Made by a program: the position numbers and the translations under genes. From an uncultured Gammaproteobacteria bacterium (GTDB lineage Bacteria > Pseudomonadota > Gammaproteobacteria > Steroidobacterales > GCA-2729495), in contig CALGMY010000268.1 of assembly GCA_937958785.1 (NCBI GenBank), forward strand, positions 1 through 15,486: DNA of 15,486 nucleotides, in the 5' to 3' direction. Shown piece after piece: positions 1 through 5,296 of the stretch; positions within the stretch are counted from its first letter, which is position 1; every line of letters begins with the position of its first letter. Below the pieces are notes generated by a model. The model worked only from the letters and a program-made list of their open reading frames with translations. It did not search any database and was not told the DNA's origin.

Positions 1-1
1 C

Positions 2-490
2 CGCAAGCCCTACAAGACGAAGGACGGCTACATCGCGATCCTGCCGTACCTGGATGCCCACTGGGAGACCTTCTGCAAGGTTTCCGGCAACGAGCACCTG
101 CTGGCCGACCCGCGCTTCAGGACGCTGTCGAACCGGGTCACCAACATCGACGACACCTACCAGGAAACTGCGCGGATCATGCTCACCCGGACCACGGGCG
201 AGTGGCTGGAGCTCTTCGGCGCCACCAGCGTGCCCACCAACATGGTGAACACCCTGGAGGGACTCAAGGACGACCCGCACCTCAAGGCCGTCGGCTTCTG
301 GCAGGAGGTCGACCATCCCAGCGAAGGGCGGCTGCGCATGACCCGCTTCCCCGTGACCTTCTCGAAGTCGCCCGCCGAGGTGCGCCGCATGGCGCCCCGG
401 CTCGGTGAACACACCGCCGAGATCCTGAAGGAAGCCGGCCTGGACGCGGCCGAGATCGCCGCGCTGGTCGCGTCCAAGGCCGCCCTGTAG
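2..490 (+). CDS. CaiB/BaiF family III CoA-transferase, C-terminal part (5' end outside window)
   Basis: Family III CoA-transferases move CoA between carboxylic acids through an aspartyl-CoA thioester; they are cytoplasmic enzymes of organic-acid, carnitine or aromatic catabolism. The frame is open from base 2, so the gene began before the window and about 162 C-terminal residues remain. Visible family features are KTKDGYIAILP near the start (the 'T.DG.i.i' strand), then DPRF, TGEWLELFGATSVPTNMVNTLEGLKDDPHL (the usual 'gvP.g.v....e...dpql' segment) and a tail with 'LGEHTAEILKEAGLDAAEIAAL'. The catalytic Asp lies in the missing N-terminal half, so activity and substrate cannot be judged. The TAG stop (488-490) lies inside the first REP element downstream. 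A convergent amidohydrolase gene lies beyond the RAYT; a shared pathway is possible but unproven. Confidence 0.9.
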   Translation, partial: RKPYKTKDGYIAILPYLDAHWETFCKVSGNEHLLADPRFRTLSNRVTNIDDTYQETARIMLTRTTGEWLELFGATSVPTNMVNTLEGLKDDPHLKAVGFWQEVDHPSEGRLRMTRFPVTFSKSPAEVRRMAPRLGEHTAEILKEAGLDAAEIAALVASKAAL

Positions 491-559
491 GAGCGGCTTC
501 AGCCGCGATGAGGTTGTAGGAGCGGCTTCAGCCGCGATCGCGCCTGACGGCGCTCCTAC
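487..559. repeat. Left REP cluster (three REP units, one inverted)
   Basis: Two direct REP units (487-509 and 516-538) each open with GTAG and carry the hairpin GCGGC-TTCA-GCCGC followed by GAT. A third, inverted unit (537-559) ends CTCCTAC and, read on the minus strand, has the hairpin GCGCC-GTCA-GGCGC. Units two and three are head to head and share the centre GATCGC. Their outer arms GTAGGAGCG/CGCTCCTAC also pair, so a cruciform or three-way fold is possible. The first unit supplies the TAG stop of the CoA-transferase gene. The cluster repeats almost exactly to the right of the RAYT gene. The rest of the gap to the RAYT start (560-627) shows nothing recognisable. Confidence 0.92.
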
Positions 560-627
560 GGCGTTTCCGGCCGAACTCGGCAGATTCCCGCCTTCCGCCC
601 GCGGGCCCCGGCGGCCACGCTGGCACC

Positions 628-1077
628 ATGCAAGTGGTTCCTCCGGGTACCCGTGCCCTGCGCCGGGGCCGCGTATCCATCGGCGGTCAGATCTACCACG
701 TCAACACGGCGACACCCGGCCGCCGGCCCGTTTTCGCTGACTGGGCAGCGGGCCGTTGCGTGGTGGAGGCGCTGCGGGCGGGGGAGGGCGTGGCAGGCAC
801 CCGCACGCTCGCCTGGTGCCTGATGCCGGACCACCTGCACTGGCTGGTGCAGCTGGGCACCGACCCGCTGGCGACCGTGGTCGGCCGCATGAAGGGGCGG
901 TCGTCCCGCCGGGCGATGTCCGCGGGCCCGCTGTGGCAGCGGGGCTACTACGAGCACGCGATCCGGGCGGAGGAGGACCTGGTCCAGGTTGCCCGCTACA
1001 TCATCGCCAACCCGCTCCGCGCCGGGCTGGTGACGCGCATCGGCGACTGGCCACTGTGGGATTGCGTGTGGCTGTAG
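628..1077 (+). CDS. REP-associated tyrosine transposase (RAYT, Y1/HUH family)
   Basis: This 149-residue protein is a single-domain HUH nuclease related to the IS200/IS605 TnpA enzymes, which cut single-stranded DNA hairpins through a phosphotyrosine intermediate. The HUH metal-binding pair is H69-L-H71 within MPDHLHWLV. A GYYEHAIRAEEDL segment (about 106-118) is typical of RAYTs, and ARYIIANPLRAGLV supplies the likely nucleophile Tyr124 with Asn128 four residues on, the spacing seen in TnpA-REP proteins. Length is normal for the family and nothing is obviously broken. No strong Shine-Dalgarno is visible before the ATG. The TAG stop (1075-1077) lies in a REP-derived GTAGGAGCGC stretch. The substrate is expected to be the flanking GTAG-headed REP hairpins. 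Confidence 0.93.
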   Translation: MQVVPPGTRALRRGRVSIGGQIYHVNTATPGRRPVFADWAAGRCVVEALRAGEGVAGTRTLAWCLMPDHLHWLVQLGTDPLATVVGRMKGRSSRRAMSAGPLWQRGYYEHAIRAEEDLVQVARYIIANPLRAGLVTRIGDWPLWDCVWL

Positions 1078-1159
1078 GAGCGCGGGGAGGAGCGGCTTCA
1101 GCCCGCGATGAGGTTGTAGGAGCGGCTTCAGCCGCGATCGCGCCTGAAGGCGCTCCTAC
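1074..1159. repeat. Right REP cluster (partial head, two direct units, one inverted unit)
   Basis: It starts with a REP head fragment GTAGGAGCGC (1074-1083), which includes the RAYT stop codon. Next comes a unit at 1089-1109 whose hairpin carries an extra C (GCGGCTTCAGCCCGC) and which lacks GTAG, then an intact unit at 1116-1138. An inverted unit at 1137-1159 has, on the minus strand, the hairpin GCGCC-TTCA-GGCGC. The order and spacers match the left cluster, including the GAGGTT linker. It ends 13 nt before the stop of the convergent amidohydrolase gene and could affect the 3' ends of both transcripts. The head fragment plus headless unit look like a rearrangement or an imperfect insertion. 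Confidence 0.9.
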
Positions 1160-1172
1160 GGGCGCACCGGCA

Positions 1173-2042
1173 TCAGGCCAGGTTGTAGATCTTCAGCACG
1201 TTGTCGCGCAGGACCTTGCGGCGCACTTCCGGCTTGAAGCCGATGGCGTCGATGTCCTCGATGGTGCGCTTGAAGGGCAGCACCGGGAAGTCGGTGCCGA
1301 AGAACACCTTGTCCTGGCCCTGGGAGTTGATCCACTTCTTGAAGCTGTCCGGCCAGTACTTCGGGCGGTGGGCGTCGGTGCCGATGAAGACGTTGGCATG
1401 CTTCCAGGCCATGGCGATCATCTCGTCGGTCCACGGGATGCCCACGTGGATGCCCAGCAGCTTGAGCTCGGGGAAGTCGCAGGCCACCGCGTCCAGGGTG
1501 ATGGGCCGGCCGACGCTCCGGCAGGGGAAGTCCTGGGCGTAGACCATCGACTGCCCGACCTGCATCTGGATCGGCACGCCGAGCTCGCAGCACTTGGTGT
1601 AGAACGGATACACCTTCGCGTGGTCGGGCGGGATCTCGAACCAGTGGGGGTAGAAGTGGGCGCCGATGAAGCCGAGGTTCTTCACGGCGTGCTCCAGCTC
1701 CCGCACGCCCTTCATGCCGGTGAAGGGGTCGATGCCGGCGAGGCCGTGGAAACGCTTCGGGTACTTCGCCACGGCCCGCGCCACCACCTCGTAGGGCATG
1801 TGATAGCAGCCCGGCAGCCCCGGCCGGCCCGACCGGGCCGCGATGAGGAAGGCCCGCTCGATGTTGGCCTCGTCGAGCTGGTCGATCATCTGCTCGAGGC
1901 TCATGCCCTTCGAGATCACGCCCTTGTCCGCGTTCATCTTGCCGGAGAAGAAATCCGTGCCCCACTTGGGACGGATGTCCAGCGCCTCGTCGGTCCAGAT
2001 GTTCACGACGGCATCGATGGCCTGGTAGTCATGCTTGCTCAT
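1173..2042 (-). CDS. Amidohydrolase_2-like TIM-barrel protein with degenerate metal site
   Basis: The 289-residue protein resembles the amidohydrolase-2 (ACMSD/decarboxylase-like) family, metal-dependent TIM-barrel hydrolases and decarboxylases. Recognisable elements are IDAVVNIW (9-16, where IDxHxH is expected), AGIDPF (102-107), GAHFYPHW (127-134), LKLLGIHVGIPW (193-204, H199) and FFGTDFPVLPF (247-257, D251). The first-strand HxH is replaced by V12-V-N14, and the usual strand-5 His in a 'P.. .H.G' context appears as Gln161, so only H199 and D251 remain of the canonical set. No signal peptide is visible, so it is probably cytoplasmic. The ATG at 2042 has GGAAG about seven bases upstream. It is transcribed away from the thiamin operon and converges on the RAYT. 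The substrate is unknown; either another metal arrangement or a metal-free role is possible. Confidence 0.85.
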   Translation of the reverse strand: MSKHDYQAIDAVVNIWTDEALDIRPKWGTDFFSGKMNADKGVISKGMSLEQMIDQLDEANIERAFLIAARSGRPGLPGCYHMPYEVVARAVAKYPKRFHGLAGIDPFTGMKGVRELEHAVKNLGFIGAHFYPHWFEIPPDHAKVYPFYTKCCELGVPIQMQVGQSMVYAQDFPCRSVGRPITLDAVACDFPELKLLGIHVGIPWTDEMIAMAWKHANVFIGTDAHRPKYWPDSFKKWINSQGQDKVFFGTDFPVLPFKRTIEDIDAIGFKPEVRRKVLRDNVLKIYNLA

Positions 2043-2082
2043 GCCCGGCTTCCGCGGAGAGGTATAGGGGCCCGCATTGTAG

Positions 2083-2091
2083 TGCTATGCT
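2083..2091 (+). promoter_or_regulatory. Extended -10 promoter for the thiamin operon
   Basis: TGCTATGCT matches an extended -10 element (TG-n-TATGCT, four of six in the hexamer). No convincing -35 lies 16-18 bases upstream, as is common for extended -10 promoters. Transcription would start near 2097-2099, directly before the first base of the riboswitch P1 stem at 2100. That position fit is the best support. It lies in the 57-nt divergent gap between the amidohydrolase start and the aptamer. Confidence 0.5.
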
Positions 2092-2099
2092 GGCCCCCT

Positions 2100-2191
2100 G
2101 TCTTAGGGGTGGCCCGGCGGGATGCCCGGCCTGAGACCCGCGAGGGAACCCTTCGAACCTGATCCGGCTCGTACCGGCGTAGGGACAAGAC
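2100..2191 (+). promoter_or_regulatory. TPP (THI-box) riboswitch aptamer
   Basis: The conserved TPP-aptamer core is plain: AGGGGTG after the P1 strand, then the CTGAGA motif (2131-2136), then ACCCTTCGAACCTGATC (about 2148-2164) and GTACCGGCGTAGGGACAAGA (2171-2190). P1 can form between GTCTT (2100-2104) and AAGAC (2187-2191). P5 is CCGG (2164-2167) with CCGG (2174-2177). P3 is GC-rich and carries the species-variable part. There is one extra C in ACCCTTCGAACC relative to the usual ACCCTTGAACC. TPP binding is known to turn off thiamin synthesis and transport genes; here the regulated genes are the receptor operon starting at 2255. No run of Us follows, so transcription termination is unlikely. 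Confidence 0.95.
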
Positions 2192-2223
2192 GCGCTGTCT
2201 AACCCCCCTGCCGCCCTTGGCCC

Positions 2224-2248
2224 GCCGGATCGCCCGTGATGGAGATCC
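2224..2248 (+). promoter_or_regulatory. Putative RBS-sequestering hairpin (riboswitch expression platform)
   Basis: GGATCGCC (2227-2234), loop CGTGAT, and GGAGATCC (2241-2248) form an eight-position stem with one G-A mismatch. The only good Shine-Dalgarno, GGAG (2241-2244), is buried in its 3' arm. The segment GCCGGATC (2224-2231) is also perfectly complementary over 8 nt to GATCCGGC (2161-2168), which belongs to the conserved aptamer core and P5. The two pairings exclude each other. This fits a translational off-switch: with TPP bound, P5 holds 2161-2168 and the hairpin hides the RBS; without TPP, 2161-2168 captures the hairpin's 5' arm and frees it. The pairings are read by eye; the mechanism is inferred. 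Confidence 0.6.
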
Positions 2249-2254
2249 GTGCCC

Positions 2255-4456
2255 ATGAGCTGTTGGAGTGGCGGTAGGAGCGCCTTCAGGCGCGATCCCA
2301 GATTTGCCTCGCGCCTGAAGGCGCTCCTACCCCTGCTTTGTGCGCCGCTGGCGGCGCAGCCCGTGCCCGAGGTGGTCGTCGTGGCGTCCCAGCTGCGGGC
2401 GGCCGAACTCGCCTCGGTGCCGGCGAGCCTCACGGTGCTGGACCGGGCCACTGTGGAGGCCGCCGCCGTCCAGCACTTCGAGGAACTGATTCCGCTCGTC
2501 CCCAACCTCAACTGGAGCGGGGAGGGGTCCCGGGCGCGCTATTTCCAGGTCCGGGGCACCGGCGAGCTGGAGCAGTACCAGGGCGCGCCGAACCCGTCGG
2601 TGGGTTTCCTGGTGGACGACATCGACCTCTCCGGGCTCGGCGGCGTCGCCACGAGCTTCGACGTGGACCGGGTCGAGGTGCTGCGGGGGCCCCAGGGCAC
2701 CCGCTACGGCGCCAACGCCCTCGCCGGGCTCGTGTACGTGGAATCCGCGGCCCCGACGGCGACGCCGGAGGCCCGGGTCACGGTCACCGCCGGCAGCGAG
2801 GACACCCTTGCCGCCGGCGCGGTCGTGAGCGGCCCGCTCGGCGGGCCCGGCGCCGCGCTCGCCGGCCGCATCGCCGTCCAGCAGTACCGGTCGGATGGCT
2901 TCCGCAACAACGTCTACCTGGGCCGGGACGACACCTCGGACCGGGACGAACTCACCGCGCGCGCCCGGCTCCACTGGCAGCCGTCGGCCGGCATCGACCT
3001 GCACCTCACCGCGCTGCATGTGGACCTCGACAACGGCTACGACGACTTCGCCCTCGACAGCGGCTTCACCACCCGGTCCGACGTGCCCGGCGAGGATTCC
3101 CAGGAGACCGACGCGGCGGCCCTGAAGGCCACGCTCCCGCTCGGCGCCGCGGCCGAACTCACCAGCATCAGCACGGTCGCGAGCTCCGACAGCGTCTACG
3201 CCTTCGACGCGGACTGGGGCAACCCGGGCTTCTGGGCCCCCTTCACCTACGACTTCACCACCCGCATCGCCCGGGGCCGGGACACCCTGACCCAGGAGCT
3301 GCGCCTCGCCTCCCGCCCCGGCCACGCCTGGCTCGGCGCCGACGGCGTGGCCGGCGTCTACCTGCAGGACCTCCGGGAGGACGTGGCCGAGGCCTACACC
3401 GCCAATTGCCCGGCCGCGACCTGCGGCGTGGACCTCATCTACGACGCCGACGACACCGCCACCCGCAGCCGCTACGACGCGACGAACCTCGCGGCCTACG
3501 CGGAACTCGGCTGGGCGCCCGGGCCCGCCACCCGGCTCACGGCCGGCCTGCGCCGGGAGGTGCGGGACGCGGAGTACACCGACAGCGCCGGCAACCGCGT
3601 CGATCCGGTGGACCGGATGTGGGGTGGCGACCTCACCCTCACCCGCGAACTCGGCACCGGCGGGGCCGCGCCGGCGACGGTCTGGGGCCGCATCGCCCGG
3701 GGCTACCGGGCCGGCGGCTTCAACCCAAGCGTGCTCGCCTTCCCCGGCGAGGAGCGCGGGCTCGAGTTCGGTCCCGAGTCCCTGTGGAACTACGAGGTCG
3801 GTGTGCGCGGCGGGGACCGGGACGGCCACTGGTGGGCCGCCGCCAGCGTCTTCCTGCAGGACCGGGTGGATCCCCAGGTGAAGATCCCGGGCCAGCTCGC
3901 GAGCGACCCGAACACCTTCGTGTTCCTGACGGAAAACGCGGAGCGCGCCCGCATCGAGGGCCTGGAGCTCGAGGCCCGGTGGCGGCCCGCCGCGGCGGCC
4001 TTCGCCGGCCGGCTGACCATCGGCGCGGCGCTGGGTCTGCTCGACACTGAGATCCGCGAGTTCACCGCCCGCCCCGCCCTCGAGGGGCGCGAGCAGGCCC
4101 ACGCGCCCGGCTACACGCTCGCGCTCACCGGCGAGTGGCGCACCCCCGCGGGCTGGTTCGGCCGGGCCGAGCTGGGGGCCCGGGAAGGCTTCGTGATCGA
4201 CTACTGCCAGGTCGACAGCTGCTCGTCGCCGGACCCGGAGACCGACCCGTACCAGGTGCTCGATCTCGCCGCGGGCCGGGAGTGGGGTCCCTGGTCCGTC
4301 ACCGCCTGGGTCCGCAACCTGCTCGACGAGACCTACGCCGTGCGCGGTTTCTTCTTCGGCAACGAGCCGCCGGACTTCGTGCCCACCCTCTACACGCGCC
4401 CCGGCGATCCCCGCCAGCTGGGCGTGACGGTTGCCTACGCCTGGCAGGAGCCATGA
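2255..4456 (+). CDS. TonB-dependent outer-membrane receptor, predicted thiamin (or thiamin precursor) transporter
   Basis: About 733 residues. TonB-dependent receptors are 22-strand beta-barrels with an N-terminal plug that import substrates using TonB/ExbBD energy. After an unusual N-terminus (first ~22 residues largely REP-encoded) comes the hydrophobic signal core ALLPLLCAPLAA with likely cleavage before QPVPE. A TonB box-like PEVVVVAS follows, then the plug with PNLNWSGEG, RYFQVRGTGE and VDRVEVLRGPQGTRYGANALAG, and a barrel with typical RLHW, ATRLTAGLRRE, YEVGVRGG and VWVRNLLDETYAVRGFF-like strands. Cys385/390 and Cys651/656 could form small disulfide loops outside. The ATG at 2255 is preferred because GGAG lies 10 nt upstream; a GTG at 2249 is in frame but only 4 nt from it. 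Substrate assignment rests on the TPP riboswitch and downstream genes; riboswitch-linked receptors of this type have been called Omr1. Confidence 0.93.
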   Translation: MSCWSGGRSAFRRDPRFASRLKALLPLLCAPLAAQPVPEVVVVASQLRAAELASVPASLTVLDRATVEAAAVQHFEELIPLVPNLNWSGEGSRARYFQVRGTGELEQYQGAPNPSVGFLVDDIDLSGLGGVATSFDVDRVEVLRGPQGTRYGANALAGLVYVESAAPTATPEARVTVTAGSEDTLAAGAVVSGPLGGPGAALAGRIAVQQYRSDGFRNNVYLGRDDTSDRDELTARARLHWQPSAGIDLHLTALHVDLDNGYDDFALDSGFTTRSDVPGEDSQETDAAALKATLPLGAAAELTSISTVASSDSVYAFDADWGNPGFWAPFTYDFTTRIARGRDTLTQELRLASRPGHAWLGADGVAGVYLQDLREDVAEAYTANCPAATCGVDLIYDADDTATRSRYDATNLAAYAELGWAPGPATRLTAGLRREVRDAEYTDSAGNRVDPVDRMWGGDLTLTRELGTGGAAPATVWGRIARGYRAGGFNPSVLAFPGEERGLEFGPESLWNYEVGVRGGDRDGHWWAAASVFLQDRVDPQVKIPGQLASDPNTFVFLTENAERARIEGLELEARWRPAAAAFAGRLTIGAALGLLDTEIREFTARPALEGREQAHAPGYTLALTGEWRTPAGWFGRAELGAREGFVIDYCQVDSCSSPDPETDPYQVLDLAAGREWGPWSVTAWVRNLLDETYAVRGFFFGNEPPDFVPTLYTRPGDPRQLGVTVAYAWQEP
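2274..2330. repeat. Inverted REP pair (BIME) inside the receptor's signal-peptide coding region
   Basis: A plus-strand REP unit (2274-2295) and its exact 22-nt inverse (2309-2330) are separated by 13 nt. Both have the GTAGGAGC head and the hairpin GCGCC-TTCA-GGCGC, the same subtype as the inverted units of the RAYT-flanking clusters. The pair starts 19 nt after the likely ATG of the TonB-dependent receptor and is translated in frame, giving the residues from Gly6-Gly7 through SRLKALLP. In this phase GTAG reads GGT-AGG, so no stop arises. At the mRNA level it could form a long stable hairpin in the early coding region. Confidence 0.93.
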
Positions 4457-4457
4457 C

Positions 4458-4724
4458 ATGCGCATCACCGCGGAACTCAGCCTCTATCCCCTGGCCGGCG
4501 ACTTCGTCGGGCCCATCACGGACTTCATCCTCGAGCTGCGCCGGCAGCCCGGCCTCGAGGTCGTCACCAACCCGCTCAGCACCCAGGTGCGGGGCGAGTT
4601 CGACGCGGTGACTGCCGCCATCAACCACTGCACGCGGCTCGCCATGGCCCGCGTGCACCCGGTGGTGCTCGTGGCCAAGTTCGTCGGCGCCGACCTCGAC
4701 ATCGCCACGCCGCCCCGACTGTGA
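4458..4724 (+). CDS. Small thiamine-binding protein, YkoF/MTH1187 (Thiamine_BP) family
   Basis: The 88-residue protein matches the small ferredoxin-like Thiamine_BP family: MRITAELSLYPLAGDFVGPITDFILELRR at the start, then GLEVVTNPLSTQVRGEFDAVTAAINHC and a final VVLVAKFVGADLD. YkoF-type relatives bind thiamin or its pyrimidine precursor. It has no signal peptide, so it should be cytoplasmic and may act as a ligand-holding partner of the transporter or kinase. The ATG lies one base after the receptor stop with AGGAG (4446-4450) seven bases upstream, inside the receptor gene. Its GTGA stop overlaps the next start, implying translational coupling. The precise role of stand-alone single-domain members is not established. 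Confidence 0.85.
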   Translation: MRITAELSLYPLAGDFVGPITDFILELRRQPGLEVVTNPLSTQVRGEFDAVTAAINHCTRLAMARVHPVVLVAKFVGADLDIATPPRL

Positions 4725-5296
4725 GCCCCGCCGAGGCCATCGCGGTGGCCCTCGCCATCGCCTACCTGGTGCTCGCCATCCGGGAGAATCCCTGGTGCTG
4801 GCCCGCGGGCATCGCGAGTTCGCTGCTGTACCTCGCCGTGTTCCGCGACGCGGGCCTGTACCTGCAGTCCGCGCTGCAGCTGGTCTACGTGGGCATGGGA
4901 GTGTACGGCTGGCGGGCCTGGCGGGCGGGCGGGGCGGACAGCACCCTGCCGATCCGGCGCTGGCCCCTGCGCCACCATGCCGTCGCGGTCGCGGCGGTCG
5001 CCGTGGCGACCGGCGTCGCCGGCCTGCTGCTCGCGCGCCACACGGAGGCCCCGGCCCCGTACCTGGATGCCTTCGCTACCTTCGGCGCGGTGCTCGCGAC
5101 GGGGCTCACCGCCCGCAAGCTGCTCGAGAACTGGCTGTACTGGTTCGTCGTGGACGCGGTGACCCTGGTGGTCGCCTACGGGCAGGGGCTCAAGCTCACC
5201 GCGGGGCTCTTCGCCCTGTACCTGGTGCTGGTGGTGGCCGGCGCCCTGCGCTGGCTGGCCGTGTGGCGCCGGCAGGCGCCGGCCGTTGCCTCGTGA
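4721..5296 (+). CDS. pnuT: PnuC-family inner-membrane transporter, predicted thiamin transporter PnuT
   Basis: The 191-residue polytopic membrane protein has the PnuC signatures: RENPWCWPAGIASSLLY early (residues about 22-38), LQLVYVGMGVYGWRAW (about 52-67) and RKLLENWLYWFVVDAV later, all regions that line the vitamin-binding site in SWEET-like PnuC facilitators. Members of this family move nicotinamide riboside, riboflavin or thiamin by facilitated diffusion, and trapping relies on a downstream kinase. The TPP riboswitch and the adjacent thiamine-binding and kinase genes point to thiamin. The GTG start at 4721 overlaps the previous stop (GTGA); its own stop overlaps the next GTG the same way. 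The strand has no other good start nearby. Confidence 0.9.
   Translation: MSPAEAIAVALAIAYLVLAIRENPWCWPAGIASSLLYLAVFRDAGLYLQSALQLVYVGMGVYGWRAWRAGGADSTLPIRRWPLRHHAVAVAAVAVATGVAGLLLARHTEAPAPYLDAFATFGAVLATGLTARKLLENWLYWFVVDAVTLVVAYGQGLKLTAGLFALYLVLVVAGALRWLAVWRRQAPAVAS

Larger units (their letters stand above)
486..1160 (+). mobile_element. REP-RAYT unit (REPtron-like) bracketed by direct repeats
   Basis: The RAYT gene lies between two copies of the same composite REP block. Left 490-560 (71 nt) and right 1089-1160 (72 nt) differ only by one inserted C and one C/A substitution. Each block contains two direct REP units plus one inverted unit. RAYTs are single-copy, host-adapted relatives of IS200/IS605 transposases that cut and disperse REP sequences, and they are usually flanked by REPs, as here. 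Related REPs at 2274-2330 show the family is spread through this locus. The outer boundaries are approximate, and I infer rather than see that the whole block can move as a unit. Confidence 0.75.

Noticed and set aside
487..1159. Repeated palindromes considered as a CRISPR array
   Set aside because: Units are about 23 nt with GTAG heads, occur in both orientations, have very short spacers and flank a RAYT gene; this is REP organisation.
756..2162. 468-codon plus-strand open frame overlapping the RAYT, REP cluster and amidohydrolase
   Set aside because: It crosses the REP cluster and reads antisense through the amidohydrolase; no domain is visible and it conflicts with two convincing genes.
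2192..2226. Transcription terminator as the riboswitch expression platform
   Set aside because: No stem followed by a T-run lies between the aptamer and the start codon; the RBS hairpin explains regulation better.
2315..2362. Cys in the receptor leader (LPLLCAPLAA) as a lipobox
   Set aside because: The residue before Cys is Leu instead of Gly, Ala or Ser, and the protein is a beta-barrel receptor with a better signal peptidase I site at LAA-Q.
2327..4468. Long open frame of 713 codons on the minus strand opposite the TonB receptor
   Set aside because: It mirrors the GC-rich receptor gene, its translation is Gly/Ala/Val/Glu-biased without recognisable domains, and the plus strand has clear receptor motifs.
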